64,000 nt of DNA, taken from contig NZ_JADOET010000009.1 in assembly GCF_015645385.1 (NCBI RefSeq), forward strand, positions 62,001 through 126,000. The letters run 5' to 3'. Within the stretch, counting starts at the first letter, position 1; every line of letters starts with the position of its first letter. This document shows positions 62,166 through 64,000 of the stretch, in pieces. Under the pieces are notes generated by a model. The model did not search any database. It worked only from the letters and a program-made list of their open reading frames with translations, and was not told the origin of the DNA. Made by a program: the position numbers and the translations under genes. This stretch comes from Winogradskyella marina (lineage in GTDB: Bacteria > Bacteroidota > Bacteroidia > Flavobacteriales > Flavobacteriaceae).

Positions 62166-64000
62166 CTAGTATTTAATAATTATCTTCTTATTAAATACAC
62201 TTGAATTTGTTTCCGCTTTTAAAATATAAGTGCCTTCAGAAATATGTTTCACAGGAATTTTAATCTCGTTAGACATTGGTAGATTGGTAGCATTCCAAGA
62301 CGCTATAGTCTGACCAGCAACATTAATTAAGTAGAGTTGTTTAACCTCAACAGAAGGAGGTGTTTTTACAAAAATTTCATCCGTATCGTGTAAGTAGCGA
62401 ACAGTAATATCTTTAAACTCTTCTTCAATAGTTGAAAGCACAGCATCTTCTTGGAAGACTAGGTAGAATCTATCGCTATAAGTTCCGGCGTCAATGTTTA
62501 TTTGGAAGTTAACCTCATTAAATCTGGTATAAGTGCCTTCTACGGCATCAAAAATGTAGACATCAATAGCCTCATCGAAGTTTTCAAGTTCGGTAAGTCC
62601 TATTTCAACGTTTCCATTTTCAGCAATTACCATATCTAAAGGATATTCTTTAGTGTCATCAAATTCGCCAACACCTTGTATAACATATCTCTCACCTTCA
62701 ATTAGGAATGATAAGTCACTAGGGTGTGCTTCTGAGTTAAGTGCATCAAACCCATAATCAAACGAATCCGTTGCTTCGTTATCTGATGTAAAAGCTAATA
62801 ACAAAGGTCTGACAGCTCCTTCTGGCGTTGTAAAATTAATTCTTACACGTCTTATGATACTTTCTTCTTCAGTCGAAACACTGATATTATCATGTTCACT
62901 ATTGCTAGGTCTATAAAATAATGATTCTCCAGAAGCTTCCGTTTTAAATAGTCGTTGACTGTTCTTAAACTTAACAATATTGCTATCCTGACCTGAGGCT
63001 GCATTAACAAAGAAGCCTTGAGCTACAGGAATATACCGATGCGGTATTATAGATGATGCATCTCCAACCGCTCCAATTCCAGGTGAAGCAACAGCTGCAA
63101 TACCTCCGGATAGGTTGTACGTCGCGTAACCACCTTGATAATCTGCAAAAATATGCGTGTTATTAGTAGAGGCTTGTCTCCAAAAATAAAGCGAACCATC
63201 AATACTACCAGTTGTTCCTGGATTAGGGGTGTCAACATTATTAGGAATATTATCTCTTATAAATTCATTGGCATCAATTGCAGATGGATATGGGTTACCT
63301 ACTAATGTCTGGTTAAGATCAGGGCTATTTTCAGTTACAGTCGCTGTGATATCACCATTATGTGGCAGGCCTCTAAAACTGTAATTATGTGTTCCTGATG
63401 CATTTCCTGGTCCAGGCCCTTTCATTATAAACCCTAAACCAGAATTAATAATACCTGTTTCTCCTTCTAATTTCCAATCAGACATTTCATCACCAAGTTC
63501 TTCTGAAAATGAATAAATCCAACGACGTGTAATCGAAACAGGGTTTCCTGGTGCACCATTATGGCCACCAATCCAATTAACACGTTGATCTCCATCATAT
63601 AAAATATCATATAACCTATAAGTCCTTAATCCTCCATTAATTCCTGAAGTAACAGGACTTCCCCAATAGTTATAACTAAAGGTGTTGGATGTACCTTGTT
63701 GGTCACGTTCTAAATAACCAGTTCCAGTATAATCTACAATACTTCCTGTAGGTTGGATAAGTTGTGATTCTCCTTCTAAATCTAAGGTGCCATCTATTTT
63801 AAGATATTTGGAAACATTTAATTCTTGGTTATTATTAATAGTGTAAGTATTAGTATCTACAACTAAACCAAGAAGTGTTGTTGATCTGTTTCCAGAAGCT
63901 ACATTATGTCCTATTCTAACAATATTCCAATCTATACCGCCTGTATTCGGAAGCATTTGGACATCATTATTTAACCAGGTACTCGGCGTATCCCAATTTC
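62166..64000 (-). CDS. Large T9SS type A sorting domain protein, 3' part (5' end beyond window)
   Basis: The frame is open to the window edge: upstream of the in-frame ATG at 63956 there are 14 further codons (NWDTPSTWLNNDVQ) with no stop, so at least 610 residues are visible and the true start lies outside. Motifs FSYNYWGSPV, RRWIYSFSEE, GLGFIMKGPG, NPYPSAIDANEFI and the final LYLINVAGQTIASWNA... GTYILKAETNSSVFNKKIIIKY (sorting domain) parallel the protein at 36164, a clear paralog. Secreted by the type IX system; function unknown. Confidence 0.88.
   Translation of the reverse strand, partial: NWDTPSTWLNNDVQMLPNTGGIDWNIVRIGHNVASGNRSTTLLGLVVDTNTYTINNNQELNVSKYLKIDGTLDLEGESQLIQPTGSIVDYTGTGYLERDQQGTSNTFSYNYWGSPVTSGINGGLRTYRLYDILYDGDQRVNWIGGHNGAPGNPVSITRRWIYSFSEELGDEMSDWKLEGETGIINSGLGFIMKGPGPGNASGTHNYSFRGLPHNGDITATVTENSPDLNQTLVGNPYPSAIDANEFIRDNIPNNVDTPNPGTTGSIDGSLYFWRQASTNNTHIFADYQGGYATYNLSGGIAAVASPGIGAVGDASSIIPHRYIPVAQGFFVNAASGQDSNIVKFKNSQRLFKTEASGESLFYRPSNSEHDNISVSTEEESIIRRVRINFTTPEGAVRPLLLAFTSDNEATDSFDYGFDALNSEAHPSDLSFLIEGERYVIQGVGEFDDTKEYPLDMVIAENGNVEIGLTELENFDEAIDVYIFDAVEGTYTRFNEVNFQINIDAGTYSDRFYLVFQEDAVLSTIEEEFKDITVRYLHDTDEIFVKTPPSVEVKQLYLINVAGQTIASWNATNLPMSNEIKIPVKHISEGTYILKAETNSSVFNKKIIIKY

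Noticed and set aside
1..64000. tRNA or rRNA genes, phage-defence islands, toxin-antitoxin pairs
   Set aside because: I looked for TTCGA/TTCAA-type tRNA arms, rRNA segments and characteristic defence genes in the spacers and saw none I could support.

Overview
The window looks like chromosomal DNA of a marine-type Flavobacteriaceae bacterium (Bacteroidota). The DNA is AT-rich. Many promoters carry the Bacteroidota -7 element TAnnTTTG. Gliding-motility genes gldF and gldG are present, several secreted proteins end in type IX secretion (T9SS) sorting domains, and families typical of the group occur (DUF6048/DUF6452 beside rlmD, RNase Y beside zapA, the bacillithiol-linked YtxJ, lpd, a DeoC-DeoD pair). 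I cannot name the genus from sequence alone. I found no tRNA, rRNA, CRISPR array, prophage or intact insertion sequence.

Layout. 1-732: start of a nicotinate phosphoribosyltransferase gene running out of the window. 900-8234: an RND efflux operon (TolC-like, adaptor, permease, PII-like small protein, YgaP-like membrane protein) and a DUF4870 protein. It is preceded by two copies of one operator-promoter cassette; the first drives a short, apparently noncoding transcript that ends in a terminator, the second drives the operon. Four families of short palindromic repeats sit in the operon's spacers. 8369-16726: a propeller-type LytS sensor kinase, its LytTR response regulator, a secreted 407-residue protein, an LRR/beta-helix T9SS protein and a lipoprotein. 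Three of these genes share a direct-repeat site with constant 21-bp and 35-bp spacing, which predicts the regulon of the two-component system. 16806-24206: dnaN, gldG/gldF with a small gene between them, heptamer tandem repeats, a monooxygenase-fold protein, a SAM hydrolase, PhoH and a small beta-barrel. 24325-31698: purC, a DinB-like protein, DUF6048/DUF6452, rlmD, a mechanosensitive-type channel and ornithine aminotransferase.

31695-42581: a cluster of small Cys-motif membrane proteins (DUF2752/CD225/CCC), a Smr protein, a Ca-binding-repeat lipoprotein, cysteine desulfurase, a T9SS protein, a TonB-dependent receptor and an M23 peptidase. 42761-45249: a coiled-coil protein, zapA, a candidate 6S RNA and rny. 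45392-51233: a PAS histidine kinase, XerD and a run of small outer-membrane beta-barrels around aroQ. 51296-59314: a perfect 12-copy heptamer array, lpd, small proteins, deoD/deoC and clpB. 59614-64000: a GH16 glucanase with a T9SS tail, YtxJ and the 3' part of another large T9SS protein.

The strongest non-obvious signals are regulatory: the three equally spaced LytTR-type sites, the twin operator cassettes with a candidate small RNA, and the 6S RNA whose apical hairpin resembles a dispersed repeat. All protein functions come from reading motifs and overall similarity to known families; no database search was run.
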